Source: JAAYJM01 sp964498585 (GTDB lineage: Bacteria > Bacteroidota > Ignavibacteria > Kapaibacteriales > UBA2268). Taken from it: a DNA stretch of 64,000 nt. The notes beneath the pieces were generated by a model that saw only the letters and a list, made by a program, of their open reading frames with translations, was not told the DNA's origin and ran no database searches. A program made the translations under genes and the position numbers. The stretch is from contig CAZCHH010000007.1 of NCBI GenBank assembly GCA_964498585.1, positions 1-64,000 on the forward strand, in the 5' to 3' direction. Below are positions 16,750 to 25,458 of the stretch, piece after piece. Every line of letters begins with the position of its first letter. The first letter of the stretch is position 1.

Positions 16750-19389
16750 TTATTTTGCTAACAAATATTCATTTAGTCTATTCCAATCTCTACCTTTGAG
16801 CATAACAAAGCTACAGGTATTATTAGTAAGTAATGCCCAATAATTTCCAATAGTTCGCTTTTCTAATGAATCTTCGCTACCATAAAGATGTTCACCTTTA
16901 TATTCAATTACTACTATTTTTCCATTATTTAGTTTTACTATGAAATCCGGGTAGAATTTATCTGTTGAAGTTTGTAACCAAAAAGCATTATACTCCTGCC
17001 TCTCAAGATTTCTTACCCAAAACTCTACATTGTTATTTATATCAATATTTTGAGCACATTCTGTTTCTTCAGTATTCATTACAGCAATCACACTATAATA
17101 ATGCTTTTGAAATTGATACCTACCATCATATAATACATTTGCCGGATAATCATTTGGAAAAGTGAAATTTTCACCTACCGAAAATTTACTTAGAAAGTTT
17201 TGATTATCTGGACGAAACTCAGTACCTAATAAACCTGAAAAGCCACTTTTTTTTGCTTCATTTACATAAATGGAAATTTTATTTCTAATAGCATCTTTTA
17301 GTTTGAAACGCATATAAAAAAGTTGTTCTAAGCTAAGTTTTCTTTCCTTTATTAAATTCTCTATCAGTTTATTTATAAATACAATACTTTGTGCATAAGG
17401 TACTGAGTAATTCCTTGTTTCATTGTCTAACCATTTGATTAATTTTTCTTTATCTATCGAAGAAGTGAAAAGTAATCGTGATAATTCTTGCTCTATTTGT
17501 CTTTCTGGCTGAATAACTGGCTCGCCATTACCATTAATATCAATAATACCAAGTTCACCTGCCTGAACTATTACTGGAAATTCTGTTTTAGTTAGATTTA
17601 CGTCGCATTCAGCTAAATTCCATTTTGGAGATATTAAAGCATCTTCGTCATATACAACCTTTTCACCATCAATATCAATTAGAAGTTGAGGAATTGAAAG
17701 CACTTTACCTTGCTGCTGCGGAGAATATTTATAAAATTTATATGTTAGATTATAAGCATCTTCTATTACCTTCTTATCCTCTTCTCTTGTAAATGTTTTT
17801 TTAAGCAAATCTTTTTCTGTGCTTGTTAATTTTTCCTTGAATGTTATTGTGTTCTTTTCATAATTTATATTGATTTTATTTTTAAGTTCATCAGGTATTT
17901 CAGTCGGTGGTTCTATTATTTCTTGTGTATAAAAACCAAAAGACTGAAAAAGTTCTTCCTGTTGCTTGTTAATTTCTATCATTGACGACGCTTCTGCTCT
18001 ATGATAACCCAAATCAACCAAACAATCTGTTAAATTTTTTGCTACATCAAAAAAACTCTTTGAGCATACATAAGAATATGCTTTATTCAATTCAATGTGA
18101 TTTTTACTTTTTACTTTTGGCAAACGCAAGATTCTTCCAAGCAACTGCTCTACATCTTTTCCAGATTTAGAATCTTTAACTGAACATAAAATATAAGCAA
18201 ACGGACAGTCCCAGCCCTCTTTCAATGCTTGCTTTGTGATGATATACCTTATTTCGCATTTGTTAGAATTTAAATCAATACCTTCTAAACCTCTTTCATT
18301 TCCAGTTGCAATTGCTATTTGACTTTCAGGAATGTTTATTGTGTTTAATAAATATTCTTTTATTAAAGATACGCTGATTGTCTCTTCATTTTGCCGGTCA
18401 TCTTCAGCTTGAATTAACACTATTGGACGAATATATTCTCCAGTCTGATTTTCTTCTTCTGATGCAATTTTTTCTAATTCTTTTTGTTTATCTACTGCAT
18501 CTTGCAATGCTGTTTGCCAATGTTCTGTAGTAAGCAGTTCTATAGGCATTTTTATCATCTGTTCTGCTTTTAATGTTGATGCTGATACGTTATATAGAAT
18601 ATTACTTCTATCGGCTCCACTCGTTTTTGGTGTTGCTGTAAATTCAACTATGCAAGATGGATTCAATCTTTCTATCGTATCGTAAGTTAACGGAGTTTTT
18701 GCGTTATGTGCTTCGTCTATTATTATTATCGGATTATTCAAATAAACTACATTAGCCAATGAATGTTTTAGCTTGGTATTATTTTTATCAATATATTCTA
18801 ATTCTGATTTAATATTTGAATCTATATTTTCAAAATGGTGTAGCAATGCGCCGTTATCTTCATATACTTTTCTGCCTTCAGTACTTGTTATTCGCCAGGA
18901 AGCTAAAGTAGAAACTATTATATTCAAATTTCCATCTAAATTAGATTTGCTTAAACCCAATGCATCAGCAACTTTCATTACCTCTACCTTTCCATTGAAA
19001 TCAAGGTCTATTGCCTGACGATAGAAATGCCGTTTATCCTGGAGTGCGTCGTAAGTTTGTTCGAGTATTGTGTTTGTCGGAACAAGCCATAAAACTAAAC
19101 AATGTTCTCTTGATAGATACTCCTTGCATATTTTTGAAATCGAATGAGCCGCAAGAATTGTTTTTCCACCTCCAGTAGGAAGACGTAAGCAAACATAAGG
19201 AACGATTGGCTTTTCTTGATTTTCAAACATCCCGCTTTGGTTTCCAAGTGGATTGTTATATACTCCTTCAAAATTAAAATTTTCCTTAGTACATAAGGAA
19301 TAAGAGCTAACTACATTTTTTGTTTCTGCGCAAAGTTTTAAAAATTTTTGTAATGCTTCTAATGTATTTTCCTGATAATTCTTTAACAT
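16750..19389 (-). CDS. res: Type III restriction enzyme, Res subunit
   Basis: Helicase-nuclease subunit of a type III restriction-modification system; with Mod it cleaves DNA at a distance from unmethylated sites. The 879-residue product has the SF2 helicase motifs PTGGGKT (71-77), IIIDEAHNA (about 225), FTATPK, and EQLLGRILRLP in the second RecA domain. Near the C-terminus, YPDFIVK and VIEYKG give a PD-(D/E)xK nuclease site. The ATG at 19389 is used, with GGGAG just before it and inside the end of vapC; a TTG at 19401 is less likely. It is the last gene of mod-vapB-vapC-res. Confidence 0.92.
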   Translation of the reverse strand: MLKNYQENTLEALQKFLKLCAETKNVVSSYSLCTKENFNFEGVYNNPLGNQSGMFENQEKPIVPYVCLRLPTGGGKTILAAHSISKICKEYLSREHCLVLWLVPTNTILEQTYDALQDKRHFYRQAIDLDFNGKVEVMKVADALGLSKSNLDGNLNIIVSTLASWRITSTEGRKVYEDNGALLHHFENIDSNIKSELEYIDKNNTKLKHSLANVVYLNNPIIIIDEAHNAKTPLTYDTIERLNPSCIVEFTATPKTSGADRSNILYNVSASTLKAEQMIKMPIELLTTEHWQTALQDAVDKQKELEKIASEEENQTGEYIRPIVLIQAEDDRQNEETISVSLIKEYLLNTINIPESQIAIATGNERGLEGIDLNSNKCEIRYIITKQALKEGWDCPFAYILCSVKDSKSGKDVEQLLGRILRLPKVKSKNHIELNKAYSYVCSKSFFDVAKNLTDCLVDLGYHRAEASSMIEINKQQEELFQSFGFYTQEIIEPPTEIPDELKNKININYEKNTITFKEKLTSTEKDLLKKTFTREEDKKVIEDAYNLTYKFYKYSPQQQGKVLSIPQLLIDIDGEKVVYDEDALISPKWNLAECDVNLTKTEFPVIVQAGELGIIDINGNGEPVIQPERQIEQELSRLLFTSSIDKEKLIKWLDNETRNYSVPYAQSIVFINKLIENLIKERKLSLEQLFYMRFKLKDAIRNKISIYVNEAKKSGFSGLLGTEFRPDNQNFLSKFSVGENFTFPNDYPANVLYDGRYQFQKHYYSVIAVMNTEETECAQNIDINNNVEFWVRNLERQEYNAFWLQTSTDKFYPDFIVKLNNGKIVVIEYKGEHLYGSEDSLEKRTIGNYWALLTNNTCSFVMLKGRDWNRLNEYLLAK

Positions 19390-19391
19390 CT

Positions 19392-19811
19392 TTACTCCCA
19401 AGGATTAAAAAGTTTACAGCCAGTATTTATAAAATCTTTTGTATTCCGGGTTGCTAATGTAAAGTTATATGAAATAGATGTAGCTGCGATAAATAAATCT
19501 ACAACTGGTATTAATTTTTTATCAGATTCTAATTTTGCATATAACTCTCCCCAAATTATCATTATTGAGTAATCTATCTTTAATGCTCTTGAGTAGTAAG
19601 GATATACAATATCATTTTCAAACCATCTTTTCAGTTCTTCCTTTTTTGCTGATTTTGAAAGCATAGATATACCTTTCCAAATTTCTCCAAAAGAAATAAC
19701 ACTTATGCAAAGGTCGTTGAATTTTTGATTAAAAATCCATTCTAATACTTTTTCATTTGGTTTTGGCTTAATAAATTCTGAAATTACACAAGTATCTAAA
19801 ACATATTTCAT
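19392..19811 (-). CDS. vapC: VapC-like PIN-domain toxin
   Basis: PIN-domain ribonuclease; VapC/FitB toxins cut structured RNA such as tRNA. The 139-residue product keeps the acidic active-site positions: Asp 6 in YVLDTCVISE, Glu 43 in FGEIWKG, Asp 105 in PVVDLFIAA and Asp 126 in TKDF. It overlaps vapB by 4 bases and ends 2 bases before the res ATG, so it sits inside the type III operon. It is the only toxin gene in the window with an undamaged frame. Confidence 0.88.
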   Translation of the reverse strand: MKYVLDTCVISEFIKPKPNEKVLEWIFNQKFNDLCISVISFGEIWKGISMLSKSAKKEELKRWFENDIVYPYYSRALKIDYSIMIIWGELYAKLESDKKLIPVVDLFIAATSISYNFTLATRNTKDFINTGCKLFNPWE

Positions 19812-20053
19812 AATTCTATATCCCTACCATAGTCTTTACTTCTTTCCAAATCTAATTCTACACCAAACAGAGGAGAATTTCTAAAAAAATCAACTAAGTC
19901 TTTGCCTGTCTTTTCTAGTTCCGGAATTTCTTGTTGTGATTCTTCTAATATTACTCTAACTCGATATTTTCGGTTCTTCTTTAAAGTTAATGGTTCTTTA
20001 TCTACCCATCTAATCTGATTATTCTGAATTTCTGCGTTATAAACTTGTTCCAT
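19808..20053 (-). CDS. vapB: VapB-like antitoxin
   Basis: The 81-residue product pairs with the downstream PIN toxin. The N-terminal strand-rich half (YNAEIQNNQIRWVDKEPL) resembles an AbrB/Phd-type DNA-binding start. The C-terminus FFRNSPLFGVELDLERSK plus the final YGRDIEL is the toxin-binding tail seen in many VapB-type antitoxins. AAGGAG precedes the ATG. It starts 17 bases after the mod stop. Confidence 0.82.
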   Translation of the reverse strand: MEQVYNAEIQNNQIRWVDKEPLTLKKNRKYRVRVILEESQQEIPELEKTGKDLVDFFRNSPLFGVELDLERSKDYGRDIEL

Positions 20054-20070
20054 TTTTCTATCTCCTTGTT

Positions 20071-21666
20071 TTAACTTACTTTTATTTCGTAAGGCGTTTG
20101 TTTGAAGATTATATTATATTCTTTCTTTAATCTTTGAGGGTTTAGTCTGCTGCCCGCTGCAAACAATACTTTTTCTCCATCAAATTCAGGTAGCAATGAA
20201 AGTGTTTTACGAGTGATTATATTGCCACCGTTTACGCTTTTATCACCTAATATCCCATTGAAAAGCAAATAATATGCGGTGTTTTTGTATATGCCAATTA
20301 AAGGAAAATTGTCTTCCTGTCCTTCTTCGAGTGGAATACCAGTTTCTGAAAATATTATATGGCTGGCTAATTCTTTATATTTTACATTTTTATTAATACT
20401 GCCCAATTCATCGAACAACGGCTCGTCTAATTTGCAATATCGAAAGCCGCCTCCCAAACCTTCTACCTTTACTACTTCACCATTCGCTTTTGTATATTCA
20501 TAGCCGTTTATTACCCGTTTAACACGCTCTGCTGTTATATCTTTGCAAATCTTTTCTTCCATCTCAACAAGAATAAATCGCCTGTTGCCACCGTCTTCAC
20601 GGTTTAATTGCATTACTGAATGCCCTGTTGTCCCTGAACCAGCAAAAGAATCAAGAATAAGGTCGTTAGAGTTTGTTGTAGTTACTAATGTTATAAGTTG
20701 TTTTATTAAAAAGTAAGGTTTTGAAAATGAAAATTCCAATCCAATTCTTGTTATCTGTTCAGCAGCATCTTCATTAACTCCAGTATTATCAAACCAATTA
20801 CTAGCTCTTTGTCCAATTATATCTTTTTGATATATCTTTAAGTAAGGTTTGTTTGTATCAGTCCAATAAATTAATTGTTCTTTTTCCATTTCCTTAAACC
20901 AAATTGGATTCCTTATACTTTTAATTATAATTTCTTTATTTTTGGGTGATACGACAGAAAAAGTATTTTTTCCTCTTGTGTTATCAATTATAGTACCTCT
21001 TCTAAAAAAACCTTTTTCATCTTTATATCTATATTCTTTTTTTGCTTTTTCAGTTAAAGGTAGGGACTTAAACATTATATTCTTTTTATTAGTTTTTGAA
21101 TAGCATAAAATAAATTCACCAACAACTGAAAAATGTTTTGCAGAGTTATTTTGACTTTCACTACGTTTCCAGTGAATTGTTCCAATATATGAATTTGCAC
21201 CAAAAATTTCATCCATCATCATTCTTAAATGATGTTGTTCGTTGTCATCAATATTAACAAAAATAACCCCATCTTCTCTCAAGAATTTGCGAAGAAGCTG
21301 CAGGCGAGGGTACATCATACATAGCCATTTATCGTGCCGTGATAGGTCGTCACCTTCTTTCCCAACAACTTTATTTAGCCATTCCTTCATTTCAGGAGAG
21401 TTAACATTATCGTTATAAGCCCATCCTTCGTTTCCGGTGTTATACGGCGGGTCGATGCAAATACATTTCACTTGCCCAGCATAGTAAGGCAAAAGTGCTT
21501 TTAGAGCGTGAAGATTATCGCCCTGCACAATTAAGTTATCTTTTGAGTTCGAAATTTCAGAATTATTTGATAAAGACAATTCAGGAACAGTTCGTATCAA
21601 TTTAAAAGGTATTTCGTTATGGTGATTTTGAACTGCTTTTTTTCCAATCCAGTCAAGAGTAGGCAT
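20071..21666 (-). CDS. mod: Type III DNA methyltransferase, Mod subunit
   Basis: Adenine-N6 methyltransferase and specificity subunit of the type III system. The 531-residue product has the catalytic motif DPPYNTG at 72-78, the Mod-specific RHDKWLCMMYPRL after it, and the SAM motif DSFAGSGTTGHS near 343-354. The stretch between carries the target recognition domain. Length is on the short side of normal for Mod. It is the first gene of the four-gene operon. I see no simple-sequence tract in it that would suggest phase variation. Confidence 0.92.
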   Translation of the reverse strand: MPTLDWIGKKAVQNHHNEIPFKLIRTVPELSLSNNSEISNSKDNLIVQGDNLHALKALLPYYAGQVKCICIDPPYNTGNEGWAYNDNVNSPEMKEWLNKVVGKEGDDLSRHDKWLCMMYPRLQLLRKFLREDGVIFVNIDDNEQHHLRMMMDEIFGANSYIGTIHWKRSESQNNSAKHFSVVGEFILCYSKTNKKNIMFKSLPLTEKAKKEYRYKDEKGFFRRGTIIDNTRGKNTFSVVSPKNKEIIIKSIRNPIWFKEMEKEQLIYWTDTNKPYLKIYQKDIIGQRASNWFDNTGVNEDAAEQITRIGLEFSFSKPYFLIKQLITLVTTTNSNDLILDSFAGSGTTGHSVMQLNREDGGNRRFILVEMEEKICKDITAERVKRVINGYEYTKANGEVVKVEGLGGGFRYCKLDEPLFDELGSINKNVKYKELASHIIFSETGIPLEEGQEDNFPLIGIYKNTAYYLLFNGILGDKSVNGGNIITRKTLSLLPEFDGEKVLFAAGSRLNPQRLKKEYNIIFKQTPYEIKVS

Positions 21667-21848
21667 AAAATATTAAATTACATTTTAAAACAATTATACA
21701 AATATAACATTTTTTTAAAAACATTTTTTCTTTTCGCAGTTAAATTAAATAATAATTTATTCACCTGTATTATTCATAAATTCAAAATAAACACATTATT
21801 CCTCCTTTTCAAGTGCAATTTTTGAAAGTGGCGAAAAAATATAGAGAT

Positions 21849-21881
21849 AGATATGCCACACTTTAAAAGTATGGCATATCT
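21849..21881 (-). terminator. Hairpin after the unknown gene at 21884
   Basis: AGATATGCCA and TGGCATATCT face each other, with a further ACTT/AAGT pairing inside. It lies 3 bases after the stop of the minus-strand gene; a T-rich stretch (ATTTTTTCG) follows about 12 bases later in that direction. The distance to the T-run weakens the call. Confidence 0.5.
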
Positions 21882-21883
21882 GC

Positions 21884-22603
21884 TCAAGTTTTATTATTTT
21901 CTGGTTCAATTGCTTCACCATTTGTGATACTTTGATTTTCTTTTTTCTTCTGCTTTTTTGTTCCATATAGCAGATATTGTTTATATTTGGCTGGATTTGT
22001 ATGGGCAAAAACTTTTTTTCCAATTTCGCAATACATTGCAATTAATTTATAAATTTCATTACCTTTATTAATCCTTTCAAAAGTTTTATCTTCGCGGTTT
22101 TTCTTAGCATCTGCAATGCTTTTAAAGGCATTTTCAAACTGCAAATTCAAATTATTCAAATCATCTAAAAGTGTTTGAGTTAAACCGAATTCTTCCAAAT
22201 CCGTTAAAAATTCAGTCATAAACGAATGAACATCTCTTGCCTTAACGAGCAAATGGTTATCCTTTAAAACAGTCAGATTTGAGGCAGCCAAACGCTTGTA
22301 GTTCGTAGATTTTTTACCCCATTTCATCTCAGCCCGTAAATTCATACTCCTAATTAATTCAATTAAGGAAAAACGAAGCTTGTTTTTGTTGTCTGTTTCT
22401 CCGAAAATATAAGCGACAGAGGTTACATCAGCAAAAAAGATTTCAAATTCATCGCCTAATGCTTTTAATTCTGCAATTTTTTGTTCATTTATGCCAAAAG
22501 CAGCTAATTCTGAAATATCTTCTGTTAAAGTATTACAAAAATTTGATGTGAACATACATAATGCAGCATCAGACATATTATAAGTTCTGTAAAAACGATT
22601 CAT
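21884..22603 (-). CDS. Protein of unknown function, helical
   Basis: I cannot assign a family with confidence. The 239-residue product is predicted mainly helical and cytoplasmic: no signal peptide, no membrane segment, evenly charged, with a lysine-rich tail ending in a low-complexity acidic stretch. It contains an early MNRFYRTYNMSDAALCMF and a later YKLIAMYCEIGKKVF. Similar lone proteins of 200-240 residues occur in Bacteroidota-type genomes, often in several copies. The upstream region is a 21-bp periodic AT-rich array, which may matter for its expression. Confidence 0.6.
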   Translation of the reverse strand: MNRFYRTYNMSDAALCMFTSNFCNTLTEDISELAAFGINEQKIAELKALGDEFEIFFADVTSVAYIFGETDNKNKLRFSLIELIRSMNLRAEMKWGKKSTNYKRLAASNLTVLKDNHLLVKARDVHSFMTEFLTDLEEFGLTQTLLDDLNNLNLQFENAFKSIADAKKNREDKTFERINKGNEIYKLIAMYCEIGKKVFAHTNPAKYKQYLLYGTKKQKKKENQSITNGEAIEPENNKT

Positions 22604-22702
22604 TTTATATGTTTTTAAATAAGTTATAAATATATTATTCTAATATCTAATATAAAATTAATAAAAAATTTTATAAAAACAATTATTTTTCTATAAAAAT
22701 AC

Positions 22703-22938
22703 TATATATTTTATTAGGAAGATATTTTGTTACTAAATTATATTATCTTCTCACTAAAATATAAAATATTTTCATTATAAAATATACTCTTTTTATTAAA
22801 TAATATTATCTTCTCACTAAATAATACAATATTCTTATGTTCAAATACAATCTTCTCATATTATAATATTATTATTTCAATAAAATATATTCTCATTTTA
22901 TTAAAATATATTATCTTCTCATAATATAAAATTTCATT
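22703..22938. repeat. 21-bp periodic AT-rich array (copy 1)
   Basis: From 22745 on, the array keeps an exact 21-base step to 22934: unit starts at 22745, 22766, 22787, 22808, 22829, 22850, 22871, 22892 and 22913. The best-preserved units begin ATCTTCTCA and continue with TAAAATATATT-like sequence. A spacer unit ATTTTGTTACTAAATTATAT(T) lies at 22724-22744, and before it the motif appears inverted (TTAGGAAGAT). Units are diverged, yet the phase is kept. The array lies upstream of the minus-strand gene at 22603. Confidence 0.75.
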
Positions 22939-23039
22939 ATCTCGACTGGATTTACATTTATTGAACTCCGGCACAATTTAATTTATTTATTTCGCAATTT
23001 TAGAAATATTGAACAAGTAATTTATTAAGTATAATCGAA

Positions 23040-23081
23040 TGGTCATTAGTTATATGTATAAACACCAATGACTAATGACCA
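23040..23081. repeat. Inverted repeat TGGTCATTAGT
   Basis: TGGTCATTAGT (23040-23050) faces ACTAATGACCA (23071-23081) with a 20-base loop, followed by a third partial copy (AATAACTAAT). It resembles the low-complexity GGTCATTAGTCAT repeats scattered in related genomes. The remaining bases to 23193 hold only a short stem (ACTCCT facing AGGAGT, about 23141-23171) that could end transcription of the gene at 23194. Confidence 0.5.
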
Positions 23082-23193
23082 ATAACTAATAAAAGAAAAT
23101 TTGCTAATTACGAAATTTTTCTTGACGAGTCGAATCTTCTAACTCCTTATTATCAATAAAGGATTAGGAGTATTGAATATATAAAACTAAGTA

Positions 23194-23657
23194 TTAATAA
23201 CCAGGGTATTTATTCCACCATTCTTCATCGCAGAAATTAAAAGTACTTTTACATCTTATGACAAGGTCCTTAGAAATCTCTTCAACAATGCTATGATTTT
23301 TTAGATTTGTAATCCAATTTGAAGGTATATTTTCAATACCATTAATTAATCCCAAAATATTTCCCGTTATAGAACCAGTACTATCTGAATCTCCACTGTG
23401 ATTTACAGACGCAAGTAATCCTTTTGTAAAATCATTCTGATAAATTAATGAGCAGAATAAAGATATTGCCAGTGCTTCTTCTCCAGTCCATCCACTACCA
23501 ATCTTTTCTATGATTACAGGTATTTCTGTAAAGCTATAACTCTTGTTTAAATATAACTTTGAATACTCAACAGATTGTTCAATGGATTCCAAAATTTCAA
23601 GATGCCCTTGATAACCTTTTAATAATTTAACTGATTCGTTAATTGCAGAATATAGAT
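23194..23657 (-). pseudogene. ADP-ribosylglycohydrolase remnant, cut by an IS element
   Basis: C-terminal part of an ADP-ribosylglycohydrolase (DraG/ARH fold), an enzyme that removes ADP-ribose from proteins or other targets with two metal ions. About 154 codons stay open from the IS edge at 23657 to the stop. They contain the metal-binding signature SVNHSGDSDSTGSITGNILG and upstream IGSGWTGEEALAISLF. The N-terminal half is missing and is not found on the other side of the IS, so the insertion was accompanied by a deletion or a later loss. A TTG at 23592 could start a short product, but this would lack half the active site. Confidence 0.75.
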
Positions 23658-25388
23658 TAACCTAACTTGAAAATCTATGTCTGTAAGTATCTATGGATGC
23701 CTGCTTCTTTAAGCATATAGCGTATCGCTGAGACTATCTGATAGCTGAGAAGTCCTAAATGCAAATGCGCTTCACAATTTCCATCTTGTTGATGAAATAC
23801 TGGTCGCAAATGCAAATCTGTCTTTAAACATCTAAATGTGGACTCTACTTCTCGAATCGTATTATATACTTCCCAAACTTCTACTTCGCTTGAAAATGGA
23901 TAATTTGTTCTCAAAAAATATTCTCCGCTTTGCTTTGAATCTGGCTTTAACTCCTTCTCAAAATTCTCTATTGCTTTCAATAACATCGAATCTTCCTTCA
24001 TTGTCTTTGCTTTACTCTTTACATAAACCCATCTATCCAGACTTACAGCAGTATCCATAAATTTTAGCTCTATTTCCTCTCCTTTCCTGTCTGTTACTTT
24101 TACCGTGTCAGTGGTATCCACACTATAGCCCTTCTTCGGCTTGCTACGGGATACAACGACATACAAAAAACCCCCTTTCCGTAGCATCTCAAGGTTATCT
24201 TCAGTGGCTATCCCCGCATCCATTACTATCATTTGCTGTTTCTCTTTGAATATGCTTTCTCTTTCTCCTTTCATTTTGAATATTATATCTTTAAGCGTTT
24301 CTGGGTCGCTCATATTGCCACTATAAATATTGCTATGCTTCAGAAACCCGGAAGAATTAACTACTGCCGCTAATACCACCTGCTTGCAATCAAAACGCTT
24401 CTCTTTATTGTGTCCATACTTTGCGAGCTTGCTATATAACTTCCTTCCTTCAAAATAAGTGTTCGTAAGGTCGTATATTAATATGCTGTCCTGTAACTGA
24501 AACAGTGCATTTGCCTTGTTGAAAAAGAATGCCTCCAAATCATCTTTTAATCCATATAAATCTGCTGCTGAACTATATAAATCATAACGACTTACTGAAT
24601 CGACACGCCTTCCAAACAATTCAATTAATCCACTGTTCGACGAAAGCCAACTCTCAGTTTTATGCTCAGAGTATCTTACTACTGCACGGCTGATTATGCT
24701 TATTATTCCCTTGTCGATTTCTTTCTCGCTCCAGCCCTTATGTTGCAAAAATTCCTTCAATCCGAAACGAGCTAACATCTGATAACACATCCATTCTGCT
24801 CCTATTTCTCTAAAGTTGAATATTCCGAGTGAATCTAAATCTACTTCGTGGTATTCAGTGTTATTTTTTTTTATTTCTTTATTTTCTGTTTTCTCTTCAT
24901 TGAGTTTTTTTTGGACATATTTTTTATAATAATGCTCGGCTAAATGTTGCAACTCTGAAGAAGCATTTAAAAAATCGTCGGATAAAACCTGCTCGTTTTT
25001 AATTTTATTTTCCAATAACTTAGCAACAATATCCCGATTATGTTTGTTTTCAAGAAGTTTATGATAGCCAAGATATAAAATAAGATTTTGTTTTACATTT
25101 TTTCCAATGCGGTAAGTTTCGGCTAATTGGTATTGCTTAAAAACTTTTCCATTAGTAGTATTTTTCTTTTTAATTTCTTTAATGTACATATTTCAAAATG
25201 CAAAATTCCACATATACAAAAATACGAAATATATCAATACAATGCAAACACCATACACCACTACATTTTACATTTTTTGACATTTTCAAAAATTGACTTT
25301 GTTATATATCAAGGAGTAACAAAATCGCAACCGATAAAAAAATGTTAAAAATAAATTTTATTTTAGATATTTTTTGCAAGTTGGGTTA
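23658..25388 (-). mobile_element. IS1634-like insertion sequence
   Basis: About 1.73 kb bounded by 12-base inverted ends TAACCTAACTTG (23658-23669) and CAAGTTGGGTTA (25377-25388), with one mismatch. It contains one transposase gene on the minus strand. No convincing target duplication is seen (flanks ATAGAT and AGTTAT), in agreement with a deletion next to it. A 35-base copy of the same end is found at 36413-36447. Confidence 0.8.
23675..25189 (-). CDS. IS1634-like DDE transposase
   Basis: Transposase of the IS4-like superfamily, 504 residues, appears full length. The DDE triad can be placed in LIYDLTNTYFEG, IVMDAGIATEDNL and EVESTFRCLKTDLHLRPVFH (the typical YREI/E region). The N-terminal third is lysine-rich and would bind the ends. 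The gene fills the element and its stop lies a few bases inside the left inverted end. No frame damage, so the element may still be mobile. Confidence 0.85.
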   Translation of the reverse strand: MYIKEIKKKNTTNGKVFKQYQLAETYRIGKNVKQNLILYLGYHKLLENKHNRDIVAKLLENKIKNEQVLSDDFLNASSELQHLAEHYYKKYVQKKLNEEKTENKEIKKNNTEYHEVDLDSLGIFNFREIGAEWMCYQMLARFGLKEFLQHKGWSEKEIDKGIISIISRAVVRYSEHKTESWLSSNSGLIELFGRRVDSVSRYDLYSSAADLYGLKDDLEAFFFNKANALFQLQDSILIYDLTNTYFEGRKLYSKLAKYGHNKEKRFDCKQVVLAAVVNSSGFLKHSNIYSGNMSDPETLKDIIFKMKGERESIFKEKQQMIVMDAGIATEDNLEMLRKGGFLYVVVSRSKPKKGYSVDTTDTVKVTDRKGEEIELKFMDTAVSLDRWVYVKSKAKTMKEDSMLLKAIENFEKELKPDSKQSGEYFLRTNYPFSSEVEVWEVYNTIREVESTFRCLKTDLHLRPVFHQQDGNCEAHLHLGLLSYQIVSAIRYMLKEAGIHRYLQT

Positions 25389-25405
25389 AGTTATAATTTT
25401 GATGC

Positions 25406-25445
25406 AAAAAAAAGCAACAATCCATGATAAAATCACGGATTGTTG
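25406..25445 (-). terminator. Terminator of the OmpA/TSP3 gene
   Basis: Read on the minus strand: CAACAATCC, an internal TGAT/ATCA pairing around a short loop, GGATTGTTG, then a run of eight T after GC. It begins 13 bases after the stop at 25459. Confidence 0.8.
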
Positions 25446-25458
25446 TCTGAATAAAAGA

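Noticed and set aside
22724..22938. Possible CRISPR array
   Set aside because: Units are contiguous 21-base copies without unique spacers, they are degenerate, and no cas gene is present.
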